Shown here in pieces: positions 10,837 to 23,100 of a stretch of DNA of 64,000 nucleotides (its first letter is position 1; each line of letters begins with the position of its first letter). Position numbers and translations under genes: made by a program. Source of the DNA: Branchiostoma floridae (Eukaryota > Chordata > Leptocardii > Amphioxiformes > Branchiostomatidae); assembly GCF_000003815.2 (NCBI RefSeq), contig NC_049982.1, positions 8,080,189 through 8,144,188 on the forward strand. The letters run 5' to 3'. The notes under the pieces are model-generated. The model was not told the DNA's origin. It made no database searches and worked only from the letters and a program-made list of their open reading frames with translations.

Positions 10837-12678
10837 TCGGAATATAAATGCCTGAAAGGTTCTGAGTGCACATGTACAAATGAAGTAGCTACATTTTTGA
10901 AAACATTAGTCAAAATTTCTCCACGACTAAAGGCAGTGTAGTAACTAAGTACAGCAACACCAGCATATAAAAACAAGGAATGTAGTCATCCTTCTTTACA
11001 TCATGAAGCCATTGACATTTTCATCAAGCACTACACAATACACGTCGGCTACAATATAAAATGTAATGCTGTAATCACCAGGACATGATATTAATATAAA
11101 ATAGGCTGAACATTGTTGTCACAAGTTTTAAATCGGTAACCCAAAATACGTTAAGTAACTCTCAGTGTAGCCATGACTCGTGAGATACATGTAGTGTTTC
11201 TGAACCCACCTAGGCCACCTCAAATAACTGCAAACACATAGCTAAACCAAACAAACGTACCAAAAACAATGTTACTTTTTTTACCGAGATGATAACCAAA
11301 GATGATAACAGTTTTAAGAAAACACATCATAGGTGTGAACTATCACAATAAGTAACTAGAAAGGCCGACATTTGCTTAAGAGCAAATACAGCATATTTCA
11401 GCCATACCCCTTCCCACGCAACATTGGACTGTTCCAAATCACCCCTGCGCAAAAATGGAACATCCTCTTAACAGTACATTATCCCCCAAAGTGGACTGGT
11501 ATTGTGAATTGATTCCAGGTAAAAACAGAGCTTGCTTCTATTTTTCAGAAAATGACAATAATCACACCTTCCATTCAGAAAATTTTCATCATGACTGAAA
11601 ATTGTTGAATGACTTCATGTAATGTCATTAACAATTTTCAGTACGATAACTAGGTGTAAGTTTAAAAAAGTATAAGCTCCTTGTGATGTGGGTACATTTA
11701 TTATTGCAGTGAACTTTTTTTATTCAACTAAGGTATATGATTTAATAATTATCAAGCAGGTGCAGGTACTGTAGGAGCGTTTGTTTTCTTCAAGCTGTAA
11801 AACTGTTAAACTGTTTTACTTTGTATGCAATCAGCCATCGAGCCTATTCTTATTTTAGTTTAACAACTTCCTGCCAGACCCGGAAGATACGATTGAACCT
11901 TGTTCGAGGATTTATTTTCGTCTGTCTGGTCAGTCTGTTCATACCCTGGCGCTGAGAGTGTTTTATTGGGCTGAAACTCTAGCAGTTTAAAGTTACTTAC
12001 AATTTAAATGTTCAAAGTTTATGTCAAACAACAACAGCACTAGGAACACATACATTTACTCTGGAGAAAATGGAGCAGTTTTCGCAAGTTCCAGTCCAGT
12101 GATAGAAATGTGGCCACTATAGACAGGTGGTCACTATAGAGAAAATGCTGATCTATTGACTAGGAGCGATACGTTACACATGATTTCAGTACACTGATCA
12201 TTAATCATATAAACATTGCACAGGTAAGCCAATTGTTTAGATGTACAATTAAGTTCAAATAATTCTGAAGAGAAATATTTATGAGAAAATAATCATTCTC
12301 GCCACTGTCTAACTTATAATTGGGGTGGTTTGGGCCACAGGGGTCAAAACTAAACGCAGATTTTCTAACTAACGCACCTTTCGCCGACTTCATCAAAGGA
12401 CCGCCGGCTATCAATCAAACACGGCTGTTGATTAGACTTAGAGTTTCAAACAGTCATGTGCTGTGTGCCAGTTGACAGCGAACTTCATGCTACGTGATGT
12501 TTTACATTACTTGGACCTTCTTTCCTACAGCGGTGCTTCTACAAAATATTTAGACTGTAACACTGAGTCCCACATGTTTTATAGAATAGAATTTGACGCA
12601 GAACAGCGTTTTTTGCTGGGTATTTTTCTTGAAACATGTCCGTGGGAATATCAGCGAGGCGGCGACGTAGGGATATCA

Positions 12679-13830
12679 GACCGTCAACAAAAGTCGCACG
12701 GCGGCTAACGGCGCAGCGAAGATACTAGCGCTATAAATAAGCGCTTCAACTAAGGATGGCAACCCGTACAATATTTTTGTATACTGTTGAGCTAAGTAAA
12801 GTTTGTTGTTTCTGAGGTTTTAGTTGTCTTTGAAGCTTTGACCCGAAATATTTTAAAGTCAAACTGCTGAAGAGAAGTAAGTGACTGCTACGATTATCGT
12901 AGATATGGCCCTAAAAAAACTGATAAAAGAAGCCTTCTCAATAGTCTAAAATGCAAGAGCTTCCGGGGGGGCTTCGCCCACCTGGGTCCCCCCCACAGTG
13001 GCCCTGCCCCTGGACCCCGCCAGGGACATTCGGCGGCCCCCGGACCCCTGTCCGACGCTTTGAAAAAATCCTGGCGAGAAGTCTGTACGGCCTGAGTCTT
13101 CAAGTTAACGTATTGTGTGGTCCCGCTTATGAATATTAATTAGCCTTCGCTTTCCTCTTCGCTGATTGGCCAAACCATTAATTGAATCAACTCTTCCTGC
13201 CGGCTAGATGCAGGTGCAGATGTCGGCTCTGTGGGGTGAACGTCCGAAAGGTCATGGCATGGAGAACGAAAGAAAACCAATTTCCCCTCAAAAAAGTGCT
13301 GTAATTAAGCCTTTTACAGTACTTTATGCCAAAAATTTTACTTGGATCATTTTACCAACTATCTTATGCCTATCTATACCAAATGTTACTCATACCAGGG
13401 TACAGGGGTGCAAAATATACCGTTATAAGACCGTCAACAACAGTCGCACGGAGCTAACAGCGCAGCGAAAATACCATCGCTAGCGTTTCAACTTCGGATA
13501 ACAAGTTATAAGTACTGTTGAACTCAGTAACGTTAAAGTTTGTTTTTAGTTGCCTTTGACGGTTTGACCTGAAATAGTGTTACGCTAAACTCCTGAAGAG
13601 AAGTTAAGTGACTGCTGCGATTATCATAGATATGCCCCTAAGAACTGATACAATATAAAGCCTTCTGAATAGTCTAATATTCGAGAGCCTTAGGCGGGCT
13701 TCGCTCCCCCTGGCGGGAACACTGCTATATACGGGATCATGAGGCCCCGCTTATGAATATTAAATAGCCTTTGGCCTCCTCTTCGCTGATTGGCTAGGTC
13801 TTTGATTCAATTAACTCTCCGGCTGACGCG
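12679..13830. repeat. Tandem duplication with a period of about 750 bp
   Basis: The block beginning gaccgtcaacaaaagtcgca at 12679 recurs, diverged, at 13428. Both copies share ctgaagagaagt..agtgactgct, the agcctt...ggcttcgc stretch and ttatgaatatta..tagcctt. The GC-rich open frames inside it are not conserved between the copies. Confidence 0.7.
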
Positions 13831-13959
13831 CACAGGTGTGGCTCTGTGCGGGGTCACGGAAGGTCACGTCAGGAGGCCAAAAGAAAACAAATTTCCCCTC
13901 AGAAAAGTGCCAAAATTAATCATTTTAAAGTTGTTTATGTCAAAAATTTTACTTGAATC

Positions 13960-14650
13960 TTGTTATCAAGTATCTAATGCCTATCTATACCAAATTTCAG
14001 GTCATTTAATTGTAATACCAGGGTACAGGAGCCAAAAGTGTCCTTTTTTGGTCAAAAATTGGCCAAAAATCGCAAAAATAAGCATTTTGTTGCACTGTAC
14101 ACCAAAAGTGTTATTGAATTTATATGAAGGGATTATCACGGCACATCTGTGTCAAATTTCAGCTCATTCGGTTGCAATACCAAGGTACAGGAGCCAAAAG
14201 TGTCCTTTTTTGGTCAAAAATTGGTAAAAAAATCGCAAAAATAAGCATTTTGTTGTACTGTACACCAAAAGTGTTATTGAATTTATATGGGGGCATTATC
14301 AAGGCACATCTCTGTCAAATTTCAGCTCTTTTGGTTGTAATACCAGGGTACAGGGGCCCAAAGTGTCCTTTTTTGGTCAAAAATTGGTCAAAAAATCGCA
14401 AAAATAAGCATTTTGTTGTACTGTACACCAAAAGTGTTATCGAATTTATATTGGAGCATTATCAAGGCACATCTCTGTCAAATTTCAGCTCATTTGGTTG
14501 TAATACCAGGGTACAGGGGCCAAAATATACAGTTTTGGTCTAAAATTGACCAAAAAATCTCAATAAAATCATTTTAGAGGCAGATATGAAAAAACTGAGA
14601 AAAAAGCATCAAGGTATTGGCCCATTCTACCCCTGTGCCAAATTTCAGGT
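13960..14650. repeat. 162-163 bp tandem repeat, about four copies
   Basis: The phrase ccaaaagtgtccttttttgg starts near 14033, 14195 and 14358, and a degenerate fourth copy near 14520. The spacing is 162-163 bp. Each unit includes tgtcaaatttcag, gtaataccagggtacagg and gcaaaaataagcattttgtt. The open frame read through it is a repeat artefact. The cluster ends in (GAAA)n. Confidence 0.9.
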
Positions 14651-14876
14651 CATTCGGTCAAGGAACGGCGGAGATGAATCACTCTGAAGATTTGACAGGA
14701 GAAAGAAAGAAAGAAAGAAAGAAACATTACGAATACAATATATTTCACCATACTATGTATGGCTGAAATATAATTATAAGAAAATGTGCTTCAGTTCAAA
14801 CTGCGAAGCAGATACATTATGTATCCTGTTATGTGCAAATCTGTGCTTTGGAAATCTCCACGTCTGCATGCTGTGT

Positions 14877-17800
14877 CTAGTCACCGGTGCAGTCCCTACA
14901 GAGGAGAACAAAAATGATTTGTTGTAGAGTTGTACATCAGTTAATGCACAATGAAAATCTTCAATTGCTTTTACTGGCACATTTTGTTGCGTGTTGTTCA
15001 CCTTGTCATAGATCATCAAGTTTCCTTGTTGTTTCTGTACCAGGGTTTACTTTTACAGGAAGGGGTTGCTTGCGCCTCGTCGAGTGACAGTGGACCCGGG
15101 CCCCCATTTCATGTTTTTTTTTCTTTCCGAAAGACGGGTGCCGCCCCAACTGATATGCCCTTCCCCTAATCTATTGAAAATCACCTTATGTGAAGTCATA
15201 TGGAGAGAGGAGACTCCAGTAGTGTACTTACTGCCCCAAGACCTCCACCCGCATGCTGACGTGATGAACCCATGTCTGCGGCCAGAACCTGACATAACGT
15301 GCAGTTACCGGTGGGTCCAACAGGTGGCGCACTTCGGTGTCCTGATCAGAGTTGCCAGCGAAGATCTAGGATCAGGATGGTAACGTTACATGTATTGTGA
15401 ACGAACAGCCTATCAGAAACCCCGTTCATAAAAATCAACGTTGTAGGCACACATTAAATGACAGACACAATTTCTAATACTGAACTAGAACAATTACAAT
15501 ATTTACTTAGATTGAATGACTATTCATACCTGCAAGTGCGAGAGAAAACTTTATCAATTCTGTAACGTTAACTACTGTAATTGACTTGATTATGTAAGAC
15601 AATGGTTACCAACCTTCTCACGTCCAAGTTTGTCCAGGTATGTAGACCACGTGATTCCATCTCTGCTGAAGCGTAGTTTGTAGGAGGTCACCCTTTGTGG
15701 ATAAGTGTTACTGGACCTACCCTGGGTGATAACTCCAGCTACAGTAGTCTCTGCTCCCACGTCAACCTGGACAGGAATAACACGTAACCCTGATAAACAT
15801 CAGCGCGGTACAAAATGCCTGCGGTGTTCAAAATGCCATACGTAGTTGCATGATTGTAAGTGTGATTGGTCAACTATGAAGCTTGAATTGGACATTTGTC
15901 CACTAAATTTTCCATGCTGACATTTGAATCCATATCTTCTGGTTTCCTATATTCTATATGTTCTTTTAAAAAAACAACAAAGATTACACAAATAATTATA
16001 ATTAGAAAGTGCTGACATGAAACTGCGTGAGTCTGCGTCAACAAATATCAAGCAAGTGGCTGTCAGTGGAACTATAGGTTACGCCTGGGAGGGAGCGAGA
16101 AGCGAGCACTGGATAGAGGAAAGTGGCGGGGTGGCGCCAGATGAATTTGTTGTGAAGAGGAGGAGAAGGGAGTGCAAGTACTGTATTATGACGATGAGGA
16201 TGAAAAAAACATGCCAGAAGATGTGCACGACACAGGACAAAAATTATTTGATATGATAAAAACAATATAATTTATACCCTGCAGGCTCCACTTACCTGTA
16301 ACCATTGCTTGTTGTTGTTCTGTGCAGCGCACCAGGCTCCGGCGCCCTCCTGGGAATGAAGGCGAGCTTTGCTGGCGTCATGAGCTGAACTTCCATACGA
16401 AGTGGATGCAGTAAGGTGGCTATCAGGAATAGCGCCGCTCTCCATACCTAGAGGTACTGCAGTGCACGGCTGCTACATATACAGAATGAGATATGCATTC
16501 ACTGACGGTAAATGTCATGTTACCCATCATCCCTGGACCATCGGGCACAATACAAAGGTGTCCAGATACATACATTTGTAGCTTGATATGAATTTACCGC
16601 TTTCTTCCGAAAAACGTTGGCCTCGAGCTCAAGTTTGGCTCGGAACACATGAATGAATGACATTTCATGGGGGTAATAAATGAATGAATGAAAACATCAC
16701 GTTATCATACGATAATAACTACAGAGTACAGAGCACACGCTACCTGTGGGCAGGATTGTCCTCCACACCCTCCACATCCACCAGTCGGACCAGGAGGCCC
16801 TGGCGGCCCGGGAGCACCATCGCGGCCGTCCCGCCCGTCTCGTCCGGCCGGTCCTTCAGGACCCCGGAAGAGGCCTGTAACAGTTGCAGTGATCAAGGAT
16901 TACACCGTGTAAAGTTGACATCATTACCAGCTCGGATATCGTGAAGTTATTCGTCCGATCGCCCCGTTTCATCAAAAAGAAATAGCAAAAAATTTCATTC
17001 ATAGAAATAGCGAAAAAGACACCTTTTTGAAGTTTTTCTATTTATCCAACATAAAACGTAGCATAACACATAGGACGCGCCAAACGAAAATCCATTTGGC
17101 TGGGGAAGCCACATGCATGTCTCACTACTAGAGTTGGACGATCACTGATCTATTGTTTGGAGGGCTATTGTAGAATTTCCCCGGGGCATATCGGACAATA
17201 GCGCCAATTTTAGAATTTAACGACGTGGAAAATGTTTATACTAAAAGGGGATCCGGAAATGATCACAATATGCCAAATTTACATCAACAAGCATAATTCT
17301 CTCTCAAAACTCAACTAACGTTCATACCTGCAGTTGTCGTGACCGAGTTGTCGGATCGCCTGTACCTCCGCAAGGTGGCGTTGTGTTCAGGGACACCGTC
17401 AGCTTGGTTCGGCTTCCCGCCCTTCAGACATAAAGAAAGTTAAGTCGATGGAGGTTAGACATGCAGCTAATAAGATACGTTAGATAACAGTTCATTCAAG
17501 AACTGGATAAAAAAGGAGTGAAAATTCTATTCCCTTCCGAGGGAAAAGCCATTATTGTTATAGGGATGAATTAAAAACAAGAACGTATTCACGCTTCATT
17601 GAACTTAGAGCCATGCACGGAAAGAATTAACCCCCGTGTTGTAGCAACATGAGCAAGCTACTGGCAAAAAATACCTCTCGAAAGTTCCCGAAGTTGTGTT
17701 CCTCAGCATGCCCGAGTTGGAACTTGGTTTCCAGCACAGCCAGTCTCTCCCTCAAAGACGCCCCGTCAGCTTTCTCCTTCTGTAACTCCGCACGTTCGCT

Positions 17801-18172
17801 GTCTAGTTGAGTCTGCAGGGACGACATGTGGATTTTCAGGGCCGTCATTTCCTCCTTCTGCGAGGACAGTTGGATTTTCAGGGCCGTCATTTCCTCCTTG
17901 TGAGAGGACGCTTCCTCCTTGTCTTTAGCGGCGACGTCTTGCTTGATCTCCATGGCCAAGGTACGATCCTTCAGCGCCAGGATCTGGTCTTTCAGTTGAG
18001 CGGAGTTTTCACGGACATGCTTTACCCCATGAAAGAGGAAGACGAGGGCCGCCACCACCAGCACCCCCGCCCCGGCCGCCACGGCCACCGTCACCGGTCG
18101 GGCCGCGCCGGGTCGGTCTCGGCGGGCCCGGCCGGCAACTTCGCCTGCGTATGCAGCCTTCTCCGAGCTCAT
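14877..18172 (-). CDS. Gene C: type II membrane collagen-stalk protein with F5/8C head
   Basis: Seven exons: 17675-18172, 17328-17421, 16744-16874, 16296-16469, 15614-15766, 15232-15365 and 14877-14895. They total 1203 nt (400 residues) in continuous frame. Residues 1-166: MSSEKAAYAGEV, basic RARRDR, helix at about 27-47, then a coiled coil with a tandem 14-residue repeat (EEMTALKI..). Residues 167-197: RRYRR, furin-like. Residues 198-241: collagen ([10 protein letters not shown]) and Gly/Cys knot. Residues 242-400: F5/8C (discoidin) domain starting [16 protein letters not shown], with [19 protein letters not shown] and [10 protein letters not shown]. The last 19-nt exon adds DCTGD, giving the cysteine that normally pairs with the first one in this fold. 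F5/8C domains bind membrane lipids or glycans. The protein would be a plasma-membrane, possibly shed, trimer (inference). Confidence 0.87.
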
Positions 18173-18325
18173 TGTCAGCAAAGAAAGGACAAATCTATAA
18201 CGTCACTTCCACCCTTCAAAACACTTCCACCCTTCAAAAGTCGGGACTTGAAGTAAGAAAAAATACTAGTACCCTGTTAGAAGAATGCGTAGTTTACAGC
18301 AACGTCACAGGGTACAGAAGCGTTG

Positions 18326-18330
18326 ATTGG
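18326..18330 (-). promoter_or_regulatory. CCAAT motif upstream of gene C
   Basis: Minus-strand CCTCAACCAATCAACGC lies 154 bp before the ATG and is conserved upstream of D and E. A GTGACGTTG (CRE-like) follows. Function is inferred. Confidence 0.45.
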
Positions 18331-18360
18331 TTGAGGTGTACAGGTGAGGTGTCATTTCCC

Positions 18361-19163
18361 AACAATGCCACCCGTGCGTCACAACATATAAAGACGACAG
18401 CAGTTGGTTAACAGCAGTGTCTTTGTTCAGACAAACGTTCCATGTCAATAGTTTTGAAAGGAAAGAATGAGGAAACGTCGTGTCATATTTCTCTTCCGCG
18501 AAGCAAAGTGAGACAAGGGTTTGTTTTGTAAAGAGCTGGCGTAGTCACTCTTACGAACATTTACCCCGACTTATAGGACAACTTGAATTCACAGCAATTT
18601 TCAAGTACGAACATAGATGTTTTTGGATTGTCTATTATCAGTATCTTCAATTTGGCCAAGGTTTTGACCCCCAGAACACATTTCATTTCATCGACTATCA
18701 CGTGTGAAGCAATATTGGAACCGAGTCAAGCTTGTGAAAGAAGCTTATATCTCACCCATTCTGACTTCCTGCTCGTTTCAAAGATTAAATTTGGTATGAG
18801 TTGGATAAGTTGAATCGTGTGCCCTGACGTGACGTAGCCGAACTGTAATCTCCAAGCAGATCTACTGTTGGAGGTGGGAAGTATCCATGGGCCGAAACAA
18901 TATCCATTTCCCACCAGGATTGCCTGTGAACTTCTGTGGCTGACACAAAATTGTCCTATAAGTCGGGGTTAACGACCGTAAGAGCGAGTACACCGGCTCT
19001 TTACAAAACAAACCCTTTTCTCACTTTGTTTCACAGAAAAGAAAACATGACACCAAATTTCCTCGTTCCTTGCTGTCGGCTATTGGCAAGGAACATTCGT
19101 CTGAACACAGACTGCTGTTTATCAACTGCTGCCGTATGCACAGGTGGCATTGAACATTGGGCT
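18361..19163. repeat. Long spacer inverted repeat (C-D)
   Basis: The left arm (about 18361-18590) and right arm (about 18951-19163) are diverged reverse complements. Both contain, in opposite orientation, aaacaaaccctt, a form of ccccgacttataggacaa and ttgttcagacaaacgttcc. The arms are about 215-230 bp with a loop of about 360 bp. Equivalent pairs lie upstream of D and E. Confidence 0.75.
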
Positions 19164-19543
19164 GCTCCTGCCACTGGGGCCGGAAATAACGAGGAACAAG
19201 TTGAACGTTCTTGATGGAAAGTGAGATGGTGCGCAGATGGAACCCATAATTACAGAACATGTAGTCACATTTGAAAAACGATGGTGACAGGTAGAGTCAC
19301 AGTTGGATTTCTGGAATGTCTTTCACTAAGTCAAATACACAGCAGTTTATAGCAAGATGACATCAGTTGGTGAACGTCATTGCATGGAGATGTCACGTTA
19401 TCGACGTCACAAGGTACAAAAACATTGATGGGGGAGGGGGCGCTGGGGTCAGGTGTATCTTACACCTGTACTCCCGCAGTCATTTTAAGGTGTACAGAAA
19501 TATGTTACAATACAAGAGTCCATATGTATGTGGAACAATCTGC

Positions 19544-19549
19544 TTTATT
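19544..19549 (-). terminator. Poly(A) signal AATAAA of gene D
   Basis: Minus-strand AATAAAGCAGATTG lies about 600 bp after the stop of gene D, at the same place as in the paralogues. Confidence 0.6.
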
Positions 19550-20146
19550 TCTGGCTATAAATGCCTGATAGGTTCTGAGTGCACAAATGAAGTAGCTGCA
19601 TTTTGTATTTTATCATCTCCTTGCTTGCAAACATTAGTCAAAATTTCTCCACGACTAAAGACAGTGTAGTAACAAAGGACAGCAACACCAGCATATAAAA
19701 ACAAGGAATGTAGTCATTCTTCTTTACATCATGAAGCCATTGACATTTTCATCAAGCACTACACAATACACGTCGGCTACAATATAAAAGTGTAATGCTG
19801 TAATCATTAGGACATTGTATTAATATAAAATAGGCTGAACATTGTTGTCACAAGCTTTAAATCGGTAACCCTAAATACGTCAAGTAACTCTCAGTGTAGC
19901 CATGACTCATGAGATACATACTGTTTCTGAACCCACCTAGGCCACCTCAAATAACTGCGAAAAACAAGCCAAACAAACATACCAAAAACAATATCACTAT
20001 TTTCACCGAGATGATAATCTAATAATAACTATCACCATAAGTAAAAGCCAAAATTGGTCTTTCACTTAAAACTGTGAAGCAGATACATGTGTATCCTGTT
20101 GTGTGCAAATCTGTGCTTTGGATATCTCCAAGTCTGCATGCTGTGT

Positions 20147-23100
20147 CTAGTCACCGGTGCAGTCCCTACAGAGGAGAACAAAAATGATTTGTTGTTAAGT
20201 GCATCAGTGAATGCGCAGTGAAAATCTTTTTTCAATGCATTTACTGGCACATTGTGTCGTGTTGTTCATCTTGTATTGAGCCAAAGGTCAGCAGGTTTCC
20301 TTGCTGTTTCCGTTTCAGGGTATTCAGGAAGGGTTGCTTGCACCTCCTCGAACACGGACAGTATTTCATGTCTTTTCGAGAGACGTGTGTAGCCTAGCCC
20401 AAGATGCCCTTCTCCGAATTAATTCAAAACCGTCTTAATGGAAGTCACACGGAAAGAAGAGAAGACTTCAATAGTGTACTTACTGTCCCAAGACCTCCAC
20501 CCGCATACTGAGGTGAGAGTTCCATGCCTGTGGCCAGAACCGGACGTAACGTGCAGTTACCGGCGGCTCCAACAGGTGGCGCACTTCGGTGTCTCGATCA
20601 GAGTTGCCAGAGAAGACCTGGGATGATATTTTGAAGAAAAAAAACAATGGAGCCGGCTAGCAGCAATGCTACATGGAAACAGATGGTAAAATCTTGCAGT
20701 AACACATATATGATTTATTAGACTAAAGAAGCCTAAGAACACGTACATCTACATAACCTGAAATATCAGAAAAAACTCTATCTAATCTGGAAAAAAATCA
20801 TATATGACTTCCGTCAGTTCATATCAACTATGGTAAAATCCTAGTTAACATCAGCCATACAGTATCGGTTATAGATTATTAGTAATATTCGAGAATGACA
20901 GTCTCTGCTACGCTGCATCAGTCACATCTGTAAGCTGTCTCAGGTCTTACAAATGTCTTTTTCTGCAAAGTGGCCTAGTCAGCAAAATCCTTGGAAATAT
21001 CAAACTTGTGAAGAAGACAATGGTTACCGACCCTATCACGTCCCAGTTTGTCCAGGTATGTAGACCACATGCTTCCGTCTCTGCTGAAGCGCAGTTTGTA
21101 GGAGGTCACCCACTGATTTGACGAACCAGGTCTACCCTGGGTGATAACTCCGGCTACAGTAGTCTCTGCTCCCACGTCAACCTGAACAGGAGGAAAACGC
21201 CATCCTGGTACGTTATTCAGGGTACCTATTCTACATTTGTATCTGTACATATTCTACATTTGCGTCAAGTTTTTCACCCAATATATTAACAACGTAAGCT
21301 ACGTAACCAGGTCTCACGTACATTCACGGTGTCTTGTTAGATACTCCGGGATATGGTGTTAGTCGTTGTCTTCTAATAGCTCGTGATTTACTAAGTGTAT
21401 ATATGATAAAAACTATATCAAACTGTTGTTCAAACATGAACAGAAAATGCGACAGTACATGGCAACATACAATCAATGTACAATGTACAATCAATGGCAG
21501 CAAAAAAGAAAGAAACTGGTCAGAAGATGTTAACCGGGGGAAGAAAAATAATTTGACGAAAGCCAAAGAACTTAGTGTAACGACATATGAATCAAGGGCA
21601 CAATTACAAAGCAAGTTACACCATGCCCTCTTACCTGTAGCCACTGGTTGGTGTTCAGCGGGTGGTTAGCGCACCAGGCTCCTGCCCATCCGCCCTGGCT
21701 TGTCTGGCTGTCCTCCCGGGAATGAAGGCGAGCTTTGCTGGTGGCACAACCCGGGTGTGTGGAGGATGCAGTGATGTGGCCATCAGGAATAGCGCCGCTC
21801 TCCATACCCAGTGGTACTGCAATGCACGGCTGCTACATACAGGATGTGACCAAGGCGGTTAGAATAAGACAAAACGTCATGTATTCACTGATGGTGAATG
21901 TCATGTCACCCATTATCATTTGCCCATACGGTACAATACAAGGTTGTCCAAAGTTATAAGCTCGATATAAATTTACAGCCTCCAAAAGATGTTGGCCTCA
22001 AGTTTGAAAGCACAAGAACACGTCACGCAATCATGCGATAATACCTGTTGGCAAGATTGTCCTCCACACCCTCCACATCCACCAGCCGGACCGGGAGGCC
22101 CGGGCGGCCCGGGAACACCATCACGGCCGTCCCGCCCGTCTCGTCCGGCCGGCCCTTCAGGACCACGAAAGAGGCCTGTATTTTTAAACATTTGCAGTTA
22201 CAGTTTCAGAGGTTTACACCGTATACAGTCATTGATATCATTGCCAGCTTGGATAGAAATGTGGTAAAGTTATTCATTAGATCTCCTCGTTGCAGGAAAA
22301 AGTGCAGGCACCGTGTAAAAGACATTTTGGAACTTATCCAATATAAAAGGTCAAACAAATAAATGCCAGGCAGGGCATCAAACATTCGAAAGCCCCTTCG
22401 AATGGGGAAGTCATACATGACTTGTATGCCTCGCTAATGCTATACTAGAGTTGGCCCTAGAGCTAAAGAGGTCATCCGTTAAGGCCCTGGAAAATAGCCT
22501 GGCATTCAGGATCCACAAATATCAGTCAGAATTCGAAATCTATTTCGAAGACTAAGCGACTTTGACGCAAATAAAGCAAAGGTGAAATAACACATATTTT
22601 AGAATTCAACGACGTGGAAAATTAATACTAAAAGGGGAAATATCATAATTGGACAATATTACAACAACAAGCACAATCCTCTCTATTTTATTCACGCGTA
22701 TTTACGTTAAGTCAGCTTTGACGACGGTCCTACATACCTGCAGGTGTCGTAACCGAGTTGTCGGAGCGCCTGTACCTCCGCAAGGTGACGTTGTGTTCAG
22801 GGACACCGTCAGCTTGGTTCGGCTTCTCGTCCTTTAGACATAAAGAAAGTTACGTCGATGAAGGTTAGGCATCCAGCTAATACACGTAAGGTTCATTCAA
22901 GACACTGACGGAAGGTAGCGAATGAAACACCTGACCGCTTCAAATTTAAAATTTTATCAAAATCTTGCGTAGCCGTAGGATGAAGTTGGTTTAGCTTAGA
23001 TATTTTTTATGAAACCTCGGTCTTGTACATCGTTATATGTTGATAGCAGTTCAGACACGAAAGAAGAGGGAATTCTATTCCCTTCCGACTTAAGACCCAA

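Larger units (their letters stand above)
11365..14770. repeat. About 3.4 kb of inserted repeats in the 3' UTR/flank of gene C
   Basis: In E and F the sequence aactatcacaataagta is followed within about 25 bp by cttcaaactgcgaaacagat. In C the same two blocks lie at about 11340 and 14790. The intervening DNA is absent from the paralogues. It contains A/T-rich sequence without long frames (11365-12650), a duplicated GC-rich block (12679-13830), 162-bp tandem repeats (13960-14650) and a GAAA microsatellite (14701-14725). No coding sequence is recognised in it. Confidence 0.6.
18173..19543. other. Spacer between genes C and D
   Basis: It holds the upstream block of gene C (CCAAT at 18326-18330), a long inverted repeat (18361-19163) and the G-rich GGGGGAGGGGG at 19430-19440 just past the poly(A) signal of gene D. 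It is closely related to the D-E and E-F spacers. The short frames here are not conserved and no gene is called. Confidence 0.6.

Noticed and set aside
13960-14650. CRISPR-like array
   Set aside because: The whole 162-bp unit is repeated without variable spacers, and the setting is eukaryotic. It is a tandem satellite-like repeat.
15228-15365. F5/8C genes ending at the TAA after VEVLGQ as the main gene model
   Set aside because: This was kept only as an intron-retention alternative. The TAA is part of a perfect donor, and the spliced mini-exon is conserved in five copies and restores the expected cysteine.
21324-21644. 106-residue hydrophobic frame in gene D (minus)
   Set aside because: It lies in an intron between F5/8C exons, is absent from E, and has no supporting features.
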